Positions 56,808 through 64,000 of a stretch of DNA of 64,000 nucleotides are shown here, one piece after another. Each line of letters starts with the position of its first letter. Positions within the stretch are counted from its first letter, which is position 1. The stretch lies in the NCBI RefSeq assembly GCF_004123845.1, contig NZ_NBDP01000030.1, forward strand, positions 806,001 through 870,000, given 5' to 3'. The stretch is from Allobosea sp. Tri-44 (GTDB taxonomy: Bacteria; Pseudomonadota; Alphaproteobacteria; Rhizobiales; Beijerinckiaceae). Below the pieces are notes generated by a model. That model did not search any database and was not told the DNA's origin. It saw only the letters and a list, made by a program, of their open reading frames with translations. A program made the translations under genes and the position numbers.

Positions 56808-58118
56808 TCAGGCAGCGGCCGGCAGGAGCAGGCCGGTGACCGAGCGGTCGGGCCTGAGATAGCGCCTGACCGCCTCGGTGACCTGCTCGCGCGTCACTGC
56901 CTCGACCCGCTGCGGCCAAAGCAGCACGTCCTCGACGGTCTCGCCGACGGCGAGCGCCGAACCGAAGATGCGGGCGAGCGAGGACTGGCTGTCGCGGGCA
57001 AAGACCGTCTCGGCGACCAGCCGGGTGCGGGCACGGGTGAGTTCGAGCTCGGTCGGCCCTTCCGCGATGAAGGCGGCGAGCGCGACATCGAGGCCGGCTT
57101 CGAGCGCCGTCATCTCGACGCCCGGGCGCGGGCTGACCGAGAGCTGGAAGGTCGAGCGGTCGACCATCGAGCCCATGAAATAGGCGCCGGCGCCGGCGGC
57201 GAGTTCCTGCTCGACGCAGAGCTTGCGATAGAGCCGCGAGGTCGTACCGCCGCCGAGGATCTCGGCCGCGAGCTCGAGCGCGAAGGCCTCGTCACGCTCG
57301 GACGAGACATAGGTCGGCGCCAGCCAGGCCCGGCGCAGCGAAGGCTGCTGCACGCGCGGGTCGTTGAGCACGACACGCCGGGCGGCACGCGGCTCCGGCT
57401 CGGCGGGGCGCTTGCGGCGCGGGGCCTCGCCGCGGGCCGGGATCACGCCATAGGTCTCCTGCGCCAGGCGCAGCACTTGCGCCGGCTCGACATCGCCGGC
57501 GACGACCAGGATGGCGTTCTCCGGCGTGTAGAAGCGCTGATAATAGGCGAAGGCGTCGTCGCGGGAGAGCTCCTCGATCTCGTGCTCCCAGCCGATGACG
57601 GGCGTGCCATAGGGGTGATGGACATAGAGTGCGCTGGAGAACTCCTCGCCAAGCTGGGCGGCCGGGTCGGCATCGACGCGCATGCGCCGCTCTTCCAGCA
57701 CGACGTCGCGCTCGGGCGCGACCACGCTCTCGTCGAAGGCAAGACCGGTCATCCGGTCGGCCTCGTAGTCCATCATCGCGCGCAAATGTTCCTTTGGCAC
57801 GCGCTGGAAATAGGCGGTGTAGTCGTAAGAGGTGAAAGCGTTCTCCTGGCCGCCATAACCGGCGACGATCTTCGAGAACTCACCCGCCGGCCATTTCGCC
57901 GTGCCCTTGAACATCAGGTGCTCGAGGAAATGGGCGATGCCCGACTTAGCCGCCGGATCATCGCCGGAGCCGTTGCGGTACCAGACCATATGGGTGACGA
58001 CGGGCGCGCGATGGTCGGGCGCGACGACGATCTCCAGCCCGTTGGGGAGCCGAAAGGATTCGACCGGGCTGGCTGCGTTGCCGGACGGAACCTGGCCGGG
58101 CGGGGTGTGGACCGTCAT
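56808..58118 (-). CDS. M16 zinc peptidase, active subunit
   Basis: 436 residues with intact HFLEH at about 62-66, preceded by KSGIAHFLEHLMFKGT, and the distal ligand in ERDVVLEERRMRVD. Second-half signatures GGGTTSRLYRKL. Upstream start ATG 58118 (MTVHTPPG) chosen over a very long open frame; the latter would fuse an unrelated Arg-rich stretch. Functions with the inactive chain encoded next; substrate unknown, likely small peptides or periplasmic/cytosolic leaders. Confidence 0.94.
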   Translation of the reverse strand: MTVHTPPGQVPSGNAASPVESFRLPNGLEIVVAPDHRAPVVTHMVWYRNGSGDDPAAKSGIAHFLEHLMFKGTAKWPAGEFSKIVAGYGGQENAFTSYDYTAYFQRVPKEHLRAMMDYEADRMTGLAFDESVVAPERDVVLEERRMRVDADPAAQLGEEFSSALYVHHPYGTPVIGWEHEIEELSRDDAFAYYQRFYTPENAILVVAGDVEPAQVLRLAQETYGVIPARGEAPRRKRPAEPEPRAARRVVLNDPRVQQPSLRRAWLAPTYVSSERDEAFALELAAEILGGGTTSRLYRKLCVEQELAAGAGAYFMGSMVDRSTFQLSVSPRPGVEMTALEAGLDVALAAFIAEGPTELELTRARTRLVAETVFARDSQSSLARIFGSALAVGETVEDVLLWPQRVEAVTREQVTEAVRRYLRPDRSVTGLLLPAAA

Positions 58119-58251
58119 ATCGGGGTGGGCTCCTGCACTGGCTCGATAGCAATCCGGCCCGGGCCCGCAAGGACCCGAGCCGGGGAAAGGCTCGTTCATA
58201 GATAGGCTGGCCGCGCCGGAAAACCAACGCAACGGGGAACGATCGCGGCGC

Positions 58252-58908
58252 TTACTCGTAGACCTTCTGGCCGGTGATGAATTCGCGCTGGCCGACTGCC
58301 TGCTTGTCCTCACGCGGGCCGGATGCGCCCGGGCCGAGAGGGGCCGAGCCGGCTGGACGGCGATAGCCGGTCGGCGGCTCGTGCAGATATTGCCGGCGCG
58401 GCTCGCTGCCATAGGCCAGGTTCGAAACGTCGGTCTGGGCCTGACGCGCCGCCATTTCGCGGCCGATACGGATCGGCCCGATCTGGTTGTTGCCGGTGTT
58501 GTGGTCCTCGACGATGCCCTCCGGCCCGTTCGTACGGCCGGTGACGCGCCCGCGCCGAAGCTCTTCCTGCGACAGCAGCGGCTTGGTGTTGGCCCGATAG
58601 GATTCGGTGTTCGAGAACAGGATGTTGGAGCTGTCGCGCTCGGCCTTGCGGCGGGCGACGTCCGGATCATCCGGCCAGGCAGCGCTGCGGCTGGCGCCAG
58701 CCTCCTGCGGCTTCGGCAGGGTCGAGGACGGCGGCACGACCAGCGGAGCGCGCTGCTTGTACTCGATGTCAGCCTTGTCGGTGCCGAACAGGCCCATGCC
58801 CTTCACCAGATTCTGGAAGAGCATGCCTTCCTGGGCGAAAGCAGGGGTCGCCGCCAGCAGCAGGCCGCCCGCGAGCAGCATGTGCGAAGCGCGGATCCGA
58901 TAAGCCAT
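58252..58908 (-). CDS. Secreted hypothetical protein
   Basis: 218 residues with signal peptide (GGLLLAATPAFAQ, cleavage near 25). Mature part begins EGMLFQNLVKGMGLFGTDKADIEYKQRAPLVVPPSSTLPKPQ, which looks like a membrane-anchored periplasmic protein with a proline-rich stem, then a polar charged tail ending KVYE. No lipobox. Conserved beside lspA and M16 genes in relatives as far as I recall. GGAGAGG lies four bases before ATG 58908. Confidence 0.85.
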   Translation of the reverse strand: MAYRIRASHMLLAGGLLLAATPAFAQEGMLFQNLVKGMGLFGTDKADIEYKQRAPLVVPPSSTLPKPQEAGASRSAAWPDDPDVARRKAERDSSNILFSNTESYRANTKPLLSQEELRRGRVTGRTNGPEGIVEDHNTGNNQIGPIRIGREMAARQAQTDVSNLAYGSEPRRQYLHEPPTGYRRPAGSAPLGPGASGPREDKQAVGQREFITGQKVYE

Positions 58909-59059
58909 TTCACCTCTCCGTACGGATGTCGGCCGCTGTCATGGATCAGCGGCGCGGCAAAAGCATGGCGGGCCTTTTAACCCATATCCGGCAAAATCGG
59001 GAGCCCCTTTGCCGGATCGATGTAAATGGCCTGTGGCCAGCCGGTTCAAAGCAGCTCCG

Positions 59060-59548
59060 TCAGGCCGGCTTCGAGCGGTCCGCACCCGGCCGAAAAGACT
59101 CGTAGAGCAGGCCGAGCACGCCGAAGACGATCGCCGCATCGGCGATGTTGAAGATGTACCAGCTGAAGCTGCCCACATGAAAATGCACGAAGTCGACGAC
59201 AGCGCCGTAGACGATGCGGTCGAGCCCGTTGCCGAGCGCACCGCCGATGATCAGCGCCAGGCTCACCACCGTCAGCCGATCCCTTGTCCGCCACATCCAG
59301 CGCCAGAGCCAGATCGCCGCGACGATGGACAGCACGACCAGCGCCCAGCGGCCGATATCGGTCGACTGCTGGAACAGGCCGTAAGAGATGCCGCGATTCC
59401 AGGCGAGCACGATCTCCAGGAAGGAGGCGAGCTGGAACGGCCCCTCTTCGGCGAGGCGCGCGCCGAAGAGCAGCCAGAGCTTCAGCGCCTGGTCGAGCAC
59501 GAAGGTGAGCGCGACGATCCAGACGCCGAGGCGGCGCGACTGCGTCAT
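59060..59548 (-). CDS. lspA: Prolipoprotein signal peptidase (signal peptidase II)
   Basis: 162 residues, four membrane helices. The two catalytic aspartates are in GGALGNGLDRIVYGAVVDFVHFHV and YIFNIADAAIVFG. Cleaves the leader of diacylglyceryl-modified prolipoproteins. ATG 59548 (MTQSRRLGVW). Downstream partner of ileS, the classic ileS-lspA operon, but here the two are split by a palindromic repeat. Confidence 0.96.
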   Translation of the reverse strand: MTQSRRLGVWIVALTFVLDQALKLWLLFGARLAEEGPFQLASFLEIVLAWNRGISYGLFQQSTDIGRWALVVLSIVAAIWLWRWMWRTRDRLTVVSLALIIGGALGNGLDRIVYGAVVDFVHFHVGSFSWYIFNIADAAIVFGVLGLLYESFRPGADRSKPA

Positions 59549-59560
59549 CAGATTATTCTG

Positions 59561-59612
59561 GCGCATGTCCCGATCGGAAAACCGGTCTCCACTTTTCCGG
59601 GACATGCGCTAG
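59561..59612. repeat. Palindromic repeat (copy C) between ileS and lspA
   Basis: Arms GCGCATGTCCCG (59561-59572) and CGGGACATGCGC (59598-59609) around a core with ACCGGTCTCCACTT. The right end CTAG (59609-59612) contains the ileS stop codon; the left end reads CTGG. The core ACCGGT-N-TCCACTT matches copies A and B. Confidence 0.82.
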
Positions 59613-62600
59613 GCCGCGCGCCCGAGCTCGCGCAGCGCCTTGGCGTCGCGCGGCGTCACCTCGGGGAAGCCCGGCTCGGCCGTGGCCGGGTCGAAATACT
59701 TCCAGGAGCGGGCGCATTTGACGCCCGAAGCCCGCGCCGGCACGACCGCGACACCCGGAACATCAGGCAGGCGGAAGGCATCGGCCGGCCCCTCCCCGTC
59801 CGTGATCCTGGCGCCGGAGGTGATGCAGATCTCGGCGAGATCGAGGCCACTCAGCGCCGCGCGCAGATCGGGATCGGCGATATGGACGATCGGCGCAGCC
59901 TCGAGCGAGGAGCCGATGCGCTTTCCGGCGCGCTCCAGTTCGAGCGCGCCGGTGACGACGCGGCGTACCTTGCGGATCTTGGCCCAGCGCTCGGCCAGCT
60001 CCGGGTCGAGCCAGGCCTCGTCCGCCCTGGCGAAGAGCTCAAGATGGACGGAAGCCTCGCCGACCTTGGCGTCCGGATAGCGCTCGAGCCAGGCCTCTTC
60101 GGCGGTGAAGACCAGGATCGGCGCGAGCCAGGTCGTCAGGCAGCGGAAGAGCTGGTCGACGACGGTCAGCGCGCTCTTGCGGACATGGCTGGAGCGCGGG
60201 TCGCAATAGAGCGCGTCCTTGCGGACGTCGAAATAGAAGGCCGAGAGCTCGGTGTTCATGAACTGCGAAAGCAGGGTCACGACCTTCTTGTAGTCATAGG
60301 TCCGGTAGGCCTCCTCGACCTGCGGACCGAGCTCGGCGAGACGGTGCAGCATCAGCCGCTCCAGCTCCGGCATCGAGGCCGGATCGGCGATGCGGTTCGC
60401 CTCGTCGAAATGCGCCAGCGTCCCAAGCATCCAGCGCATGGTGTTGCGCAGCTTGCGATAGGTCTCGACGAAGGTCTTGAGGATCTCCTTGCCGATGCGC
60501 AGGTCGTCGGAATAGTCGGCCGCCGCCACCCAGAGGCGCAGGATGTCGGCGCCGCTGTCCTTGATGATGTCCTGCGGCGCGGTGACGTTGCCCTTCGACT
60601 TCGACATCTTCTCGCCCTTCTCGTCGAGACAGAAGCCGTGGGTCAGCACTACGTCGAAGGGCGCGCGGCCACGCGTGCCGCAGCTTTCGAGCAGGCTCGA
60701 ATGGAACCAGCCGCGATGCTGGTCCGAGCCTTCGAGATACATCACCTTGTCGCGGCCGCCATCGACGACGCGATGGGTCTTCAGGTCGGCGCGCTTCTCC
60801 AGCGTGAAGGCATGGGTCGAGCCGGAATCGAACCAGACGTCGAGCACGTCGGTGACGCGCTCGTACTTGGCCGGATCATAGCCATAGGGCTTGAGGAAGC
60901 GGGCGCCATCGGTGTCGGTGAACCAGGCGTCGGCGCCTTCCTGCTCGAAGGCCTCGGCGATCGCGGCGTTGACCTTCGGGTCGAGGAGGATCTCCTTGCT
61001 CTCCTTCTCGACGAAGACGGTGATCGGCACGCCCCAGGCGCGCTGGCGCGAGACCACCCAGTCCGGCCGGTTGGCGATCATGCCGTTGATGCGGTTCTCG
61101 CCGGCGGCGGGAACCCACTGCGTCTGCTTGATCGCGCTCAGCGCGCGATTGCGCAGCGTGTCGGCATTGCCGCCGGCGGTCGGCGCGGGAGCCTCCAGGT
61201 CGGGCGCGCCAGCCTCGCCATAGGGCTTGTCCATGGCGATGAACCATTGCGGCGTGTTGCGGAAGATCACCGGCTTCTTCGAGCGCCAGGAATGCGGATA
61301 CTGGTGCTTGAGGCGCCCGCGCGCGACGAGATTGCCGGAGGCGGCGAGCGCCTTGATCACGACCTCGTTGGCATTACCCTTCTCGCCCTTGTCGGTGATG
61401 ACCTGCGCGCCCTCGAAGCCCGGAGCCTCCTTGGTGAAGCGGCCATCGGCATCGACGGTGTAGGGGATGCGGGTCTCGATACCGCGCTCGGCGAGCATGC
61501 GGCCATTGGCCGTCCAGACGTCGAAGTCCTCGCGGCCATGGCCCGGCGCGGTGTGGACGAAACCGGTACCGGCATCGTCGGTGACATGGTCGCCGTCGAG
61601 CAATGGGACGGCAAAACTATATCCATCGCCTAGATCGTCCAAACCGCTCAACGGATGACGGCAGCCTAAGCCGTCGATTTCCTGCGCTGACACATCTCGG
61701 ACTTTTTCGAAGGCATCTACGCGGGCCGCCTTCATAACGTCGGCTGCAAGCCTGTTGGCAAGAAGGTACGTTTGGCCGGCGGTCACCCAGTTACCCGCAG
61801 GCGCCCCTGTCACTCTGTACAGCCCGTAACTGATCTTGTTCGAATAGGAGATCGCTCGATTTCCAGGGATCGTCCAAGGAGTAGTCGTCCAGATTACTAC
61901 CTTTGCAGCCAAAAGATCGGCGGCCATCTTAGCGCCGTCGCGAGACGCAAATAACACCGGGAACGCCACGAACACCGTATCGCTCGTATGCTCCTCGTAT
62001 TCGACCTCGGCCTCGGCCAGCGCCGTCTTCTCGACCACCGACCACATCACCGGCTTGGAGCCGCGATAGAGCTGGCCGTTCTGCGCAAACTTCATGATCT
62101 CGCGGGCGATCTGCGCCTCGGCGCCATAGGCCATGGTCAGGTAGGGGTCGTCCCAATCGCCCTCGACGCCGAGGCGCTTGAACTCGTTGCGCTGAATATC
62201 GACCCACTTCTCGGCGAAGACGCGGCATTCCTTGCGGAACTCGACGACCGGCACGTCATCCTTGTTCAAGCCCTTGGCGCGGTACTGCTCCTCGATCTTC
62301 CACTCGATCGGCAGGCCGTGACAGTCCCAGCCCGGCACGTAGTTGGAATCGTAGCCGAGCATCTGCTGCGAGCGCGTCACCAGGTCCTTCAGCACCTTGT
62401 TGAGGGCATGGCCGATATGGATGTTGCCGTTGGCATAGGGCGGGCCGTCATGCAGGACGAAGCGGTCGCGGCCTTGGCCGGCCTCGCGCAGCTTGCGGTA
62501 GAGGTCCATCTTCGCCCAGCGGGCGAGCAGCTCGGGCTCGCGCTGCGGCAAACCAGCGCGCATCGGAAACTCCGTCTGCGGCAGGAACAGCGTCTGCGAA

Positions 62601-62641
62601 TAATCGGCGGTCTCGGACTTCTCAGCGGTCTTGTCGGTCAT
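59609..62641 (-). CDS. ileS: Isoleucyl-tRNA synthetase
   Basis: 1010 residues. Rossmann core with [14 protein letters not shown] (HIGH) and [10 protein letters not shown] (KMSKS), editing CP1 domain with [14 protein letters not shown] and [18 protein letters not shown], and an anticodon-binding C-terminal part. Charges tRNA-Ile and edits Val-tRNA. Begins ATG 62641. Stop TAG lies in a repeat end. Positions 61611-61950 (residues about 231-343) have a different base and codon use; see findings. Followed by lspA. Confidence 0.97.
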   Translation of the reverse strand: MTDKTAEKSETADYSQTLFLPQTEFPMRAGLPQREPELLARWAKMDLYRKLREAGQGRDRFVLHDGPPYANGNIHIGHALNKVLKDLVTRSQQMLGYDSNYVPGWDCHGLPIEWKIEEQYRAKGLNKDDVPVVEFRKECRVFAEKWVDIQRNEFKRLGVEGDWDDPYLTMAYGAEAQIAREIMKFAQNGQLYRGSKPVMWSVVEKTALAEAEVEYEEHTSDTVFVAFPVLFASRDGAKMAADLLAAKVVIWTTTPWTIPGNRAISYSNKISYGLYRVTGAPAGNWVTAGQTYLLANRLAADVMKAARVDAFEKVRDVSAQEIDGLGCRHPLSGLDDLGDGYSFAVPLLDGDHVTDDAGTGFVHTAPGHGREDFDVWTANGRMLAERGIETRIPYTVDADGRFTKEAPGFEGAQVITDKGEKGNANEVVIKALAASGNLVARGRLKHQYPHSWRSKKPVIFRNTPQWFIAMDKPYGEAGAPDLEAPAPTAGGNADTLRNRALSAIKQTQWVPAAGENRINGMIANRPDWVVSRQRAWGVPITVFVEKESKEILLDPKVNAAIAEAFEQEGADAWFTDTDGARFLKPYGYDPAKYERVTDVLDVWFDSGSTHAFTLEKRADLKTHRVVDGGRDKVMYLEGSDQHRGWFHSSLLESCGTRGRAPFDVVLTHGFCLDEKGEKMSKSKGNVTAPQDIIKDSGADILRLWVAAADYSDDLRIGKEILKTFVETYRKLRNTMRWMLGTLAHFDEANRIADPASMPELERLMLHRLAELGPQVEEAYRTYDYKKVVTLLSQFMNTELSAFYFDVRKDALYCDPRSSHVRKSALTVVDQLFRCLTTWLAPILVFTAEEAWLERYPDAKVGEASVHLELFARADEAWLDPELAERWAKIRKVRRVVTGALELERAGKRIGSSLEAAPIVHIADPDLRAALSGLDLAEICITSGARITDGEGPADAFRLPDVPGVAVVPARASGVKCARSWKYFDPATAEPGFPEVTPRDAKALRELGRAA
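61611..61950 (-). other. Compositionally atypical block inside ileS editing domain
   Basis: About 340 bases within an otherwise GC-rich gene use codons such as TTA, CTA, AGA, AGG, CGA, GTA and ACA that are rare around it. By hand count the 360 bases 61621-61980 hold about 56 percent G+C against roughly 65-70 percent in the flanks. The reading frame is intact and the editing motifs are kept, so this reads as a recombined segment, not damage. Confidence 0.65.
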
Positions 62642-63008
62642 GATCCGGCTCGGGCAGTGCGGACAGGCGGGCCAGATCGGTCTGGCGCTGCGCTCTTGTC
62701 CGCGAAGGCTTGGGGAAAAGCAGTGGCGGCCCGGACTGCGCAGGCGCCCGCGCGTCAGCGCGGGGCGGCAGCCGGGCTCGTAATTCGCCGGGACGGTGCA
62801 ATGTGGAGAGCGGACATGAGCGGCTTCTAACGCATTTCAGATTACTATGGAAACGCGCCGTCATTCCGGGTGTAGCGAAGCGAAGTCCCGGAATCCATCG
62901 TAAAGCTCGAGGCCCTAGGATGGATTCCGGAGCTGCGCCGCTTCGCAGCTTGTCCGGAATGACGGCGTCGCGCCACCATAGCGATCCACCCGCTCTAGCA
63001 GCGGGCGC
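62642..63008. other. 367-base gap between ribF and ileS
   Basis: On the minus strand it lies after ribF and before ileS. It is mainly the second 104-bp palindromic repeat (62860-62963) and promoter sequence for ileS. No gene was recognised. Confidence 0.65.
62860..62963. repeat. 104-bp rhizobial-type palindromic repeat (copy 2)
   Basis: Begins GTCATTCCGG and ends CCGGAATGAC, same length and internal CCGGAATCCATC / GATGGATTCCGG as copy 1 at 55328. Both copies lie after one minus-strand gene and before the next. Confidence 0.85.
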
Positions 63009-63992
63009 TTACGGAAGGAAGGCCGGCGTTTTCGCCAGGATGTCGCGCGCGCTCGCACCGTCGGCATCCATCTGGGTGATCAGCGCGTCGAGCGTATCGA
63101 ATTTCGCCTCGCCGCGCAGGAAGGCGACGAAGGCGACATCGACGATCTTGCCGTAGAGATCGCCGGAAAACTCGAAGACGAAGGTTTCGAGCCGGGGCGC
63201 GCCGTCGTCGAAAGTCGGGCGGCTACCGAAGCTGGCGACGCCATCGCGCCAGACACCGTCGATCTTCATCCGGACCACATAGATGCCGAAGCGCAGGCGG
63301 CAGTCGCGGGGCAGATGCATGTTGGCGGTGGGATAGCCGAGATCACGGCCGCGCTTGTCGCCATGGGCGATCTCGCCGCGCACGAACCAGGGCCGGCCGA
63401 GCAGTGCGGCAGCATGGCTGACGTCGCCGGCTTCGAGCGCGGCGCGCACCAAGGTCGAGGAGACAGGCTCGCCCTGGAAGGCGAAGGGCGGCACGACAGC
63501 AACGGGGATGCCGGCATGACCGGCACGGGCCTGCAGCATTTCGGGTGAGCCGGTGCGGCCCTTGCCGAAATGGAAATCATAGCCGCAGACGAGACCGGCA
63601 GCGCCAAGTTGGCCGAGCAACAGCTCGTCGACGAAGGCCTCCGCCGGAATGCCGGCGATCGCGCGATCGAAGGGGATGATGAAGCTGGGTGAAAGCCCGA
63701 GGCCGGCGAGCAGCGCGACCTTGATCGGCTCAGGCGTCAGCCTGAAGACGGGCTGCTCCGGCCGAAACACGCTGCGCGGATGCGGCTCGAAAGTCAGCGC
63801 CGCGGCGCTTGTCCCCTGCTCCATCGCCATCTTGCTGGCGACGCGCGCGAGTTCGGCATGGCCGCGATGGACGCCGTCGAAATTGCCGAGCGCCAGCACC
63901 CGGCCGCGCAGTTCGGCCGGCACCGGCTTGCCGGGATCGAGAACGAAGACGGGCTGCGCATCGGATCGCGGCGCGCCGGAGGATGAGGTCAT
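63009..63992 (-). CDS. ribF: Bifunctional riboflavin kinase/FAD synthetase
   Basis: 327 residues. N-terminal nucleotidyltransferase domain with LALGNFDGVHRGH and ALTFEPHPRSVF; C-terminal flavokinase with RGEIAHGDKRGRDLGYPTANM and GIYVVRMKIDG. Makes FMN then FAD from riboflavin. ATG at 63992 with the window ending only eight bases upstream, so regulation is not visible. Confidence 0.97.
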   Translation of the reverse strand: MTSSSGAPRSDAQPVFVLDPGKPVPAELRGRVLALGNFDGVHRGHAELARVASKMAMEQGTSAAALTFEPHPRSVFRPEQPVFRLTPEPIKVALLAGLGLSPSFIIPFDRAIAGIPAEAFVDELLLGQLGAAGLVCGYDFHFGKGRTGSPEMLQARAGHAGIPVAVVPPFAFQGEPVSSTLVRAALEAGDVSHAAALLGRPWFVRGEIAHGDKRGRDLGYPTANMHLPRDCRLRFGIYVVRMKIDGVWRDGVASFGSRPTFDDGAPRLETFVFEFSGDLYGKIVDVAFVAFLRGEAKFDTLDALITQMDADGASARDILAKTPAFLP

Positions 63993-64000
63993 GGAACGCA

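Noticed and set aside
59009..61633. 874-codon plus-strand open frame opposite lspA and ileS
   Set aside because: Shadow of ileS; no start signal or motif.

Overview
The window is a stretch of high-GC (hand impression about two-thirds G+C) alphaproteobacterial chromosome. Several things point to the Hyphomicrobiales (Rhizobiales), with Bosea or a close relative as my best guess. These are the order SURF1-thrC-M16 peptidase, the order ispH-thrB-rnhA, an ubiA/rsmE/gshA neighbourhood, order-typical small families (DUF4170, DUF2093, DUF6101, DUF1127) and rhizobial-type palindromic intergenic repeats. The genus is inference; no rRNA or tRNA gene is present to anchor it. I see no integrase, insertion sequence, CRISPR array or replication origin. 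Most of the window is core chromosome with small accessory patches.

Layout. 1-9 kb: SURF1 tail, threonine synthase, processing-type M16 protease, RimJ-like acetyltransferase and a 7TM/PAS/GGDIF/EAL membrane protein, then YqgE, a stand-alone DsbD-alpha-like secreted protein and a 1-Cys peroxiredoxin. 9-13 kb: a tiny membrane protein in an AT-rich patch, an acetyltransferase, a flavin monooxygenase and the stator genes motA-motB without other flagellar genes. 13.5-20 kb: ispH-thrB-rnhA, then a CPA2 antiporter overlapping a MATE exporter, then a DUF937 protein. 20-26.5 kb: a chemoreceptor, a divergent DUF1127/LysR pair and a mini-pilus cluster (Flp pilin, a TadG-like protein carrying a jelly-roll-like domain, two TadE-like pseudopilins). 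26.6-32.6 kb: gshA, a YbdK-type carboxylate-amine ligase, rsmE, a secreted protein, ubiA and a DUF6101 protein. 32.8-37.4 kb: the lipid A/Kdo run cysQ-like, DUF4170, DUF374 acyltransferase, waaA, lpxK, with a convergent DUF2093 gene. 37.5-40.3 kb: three secreted hydrolases. 40.4-49.2 kb: xseA, purD, a vapBC module overlapping a fluoroacetate-dehalogenase-like gene, a patatin, an ArsR regulator, a TauE exporter, an M15 peptidase, an acetyltransferase and tadA. 49.3-53.5 kb: a pseudouridine synthase with very long disordered arms, rsmD, then a compact HNH nuclease toxin/DUF2019 pair. 53.5-64 kb: mutL, an active/inactive M16 protease pair, a secreted protein, lspA, ileS and ribF.

Working together: ThrB and ThrC are the last two steps of threonine synthesis. 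Cys-tRNA-independent glutathione synthesis is represented by gshA. LPS assembly is represented by DUF374-waaA-lpxK, and envelope proteostasis by lspA and the M16 pair. The most unusual items are the toxin/DUF2019 pair, palindromic repeats whose CTAG tips hold the stop codons of four genes, the TadG-like/jelly-roll fusion, a vapBC operon that runs into a dehalogenase with a full catalytic set, and a lower-GC mosaic block inside the editing domain of ileS. All start choices, domain limits and repeat boundaries were read by eye; no database or software search was run.
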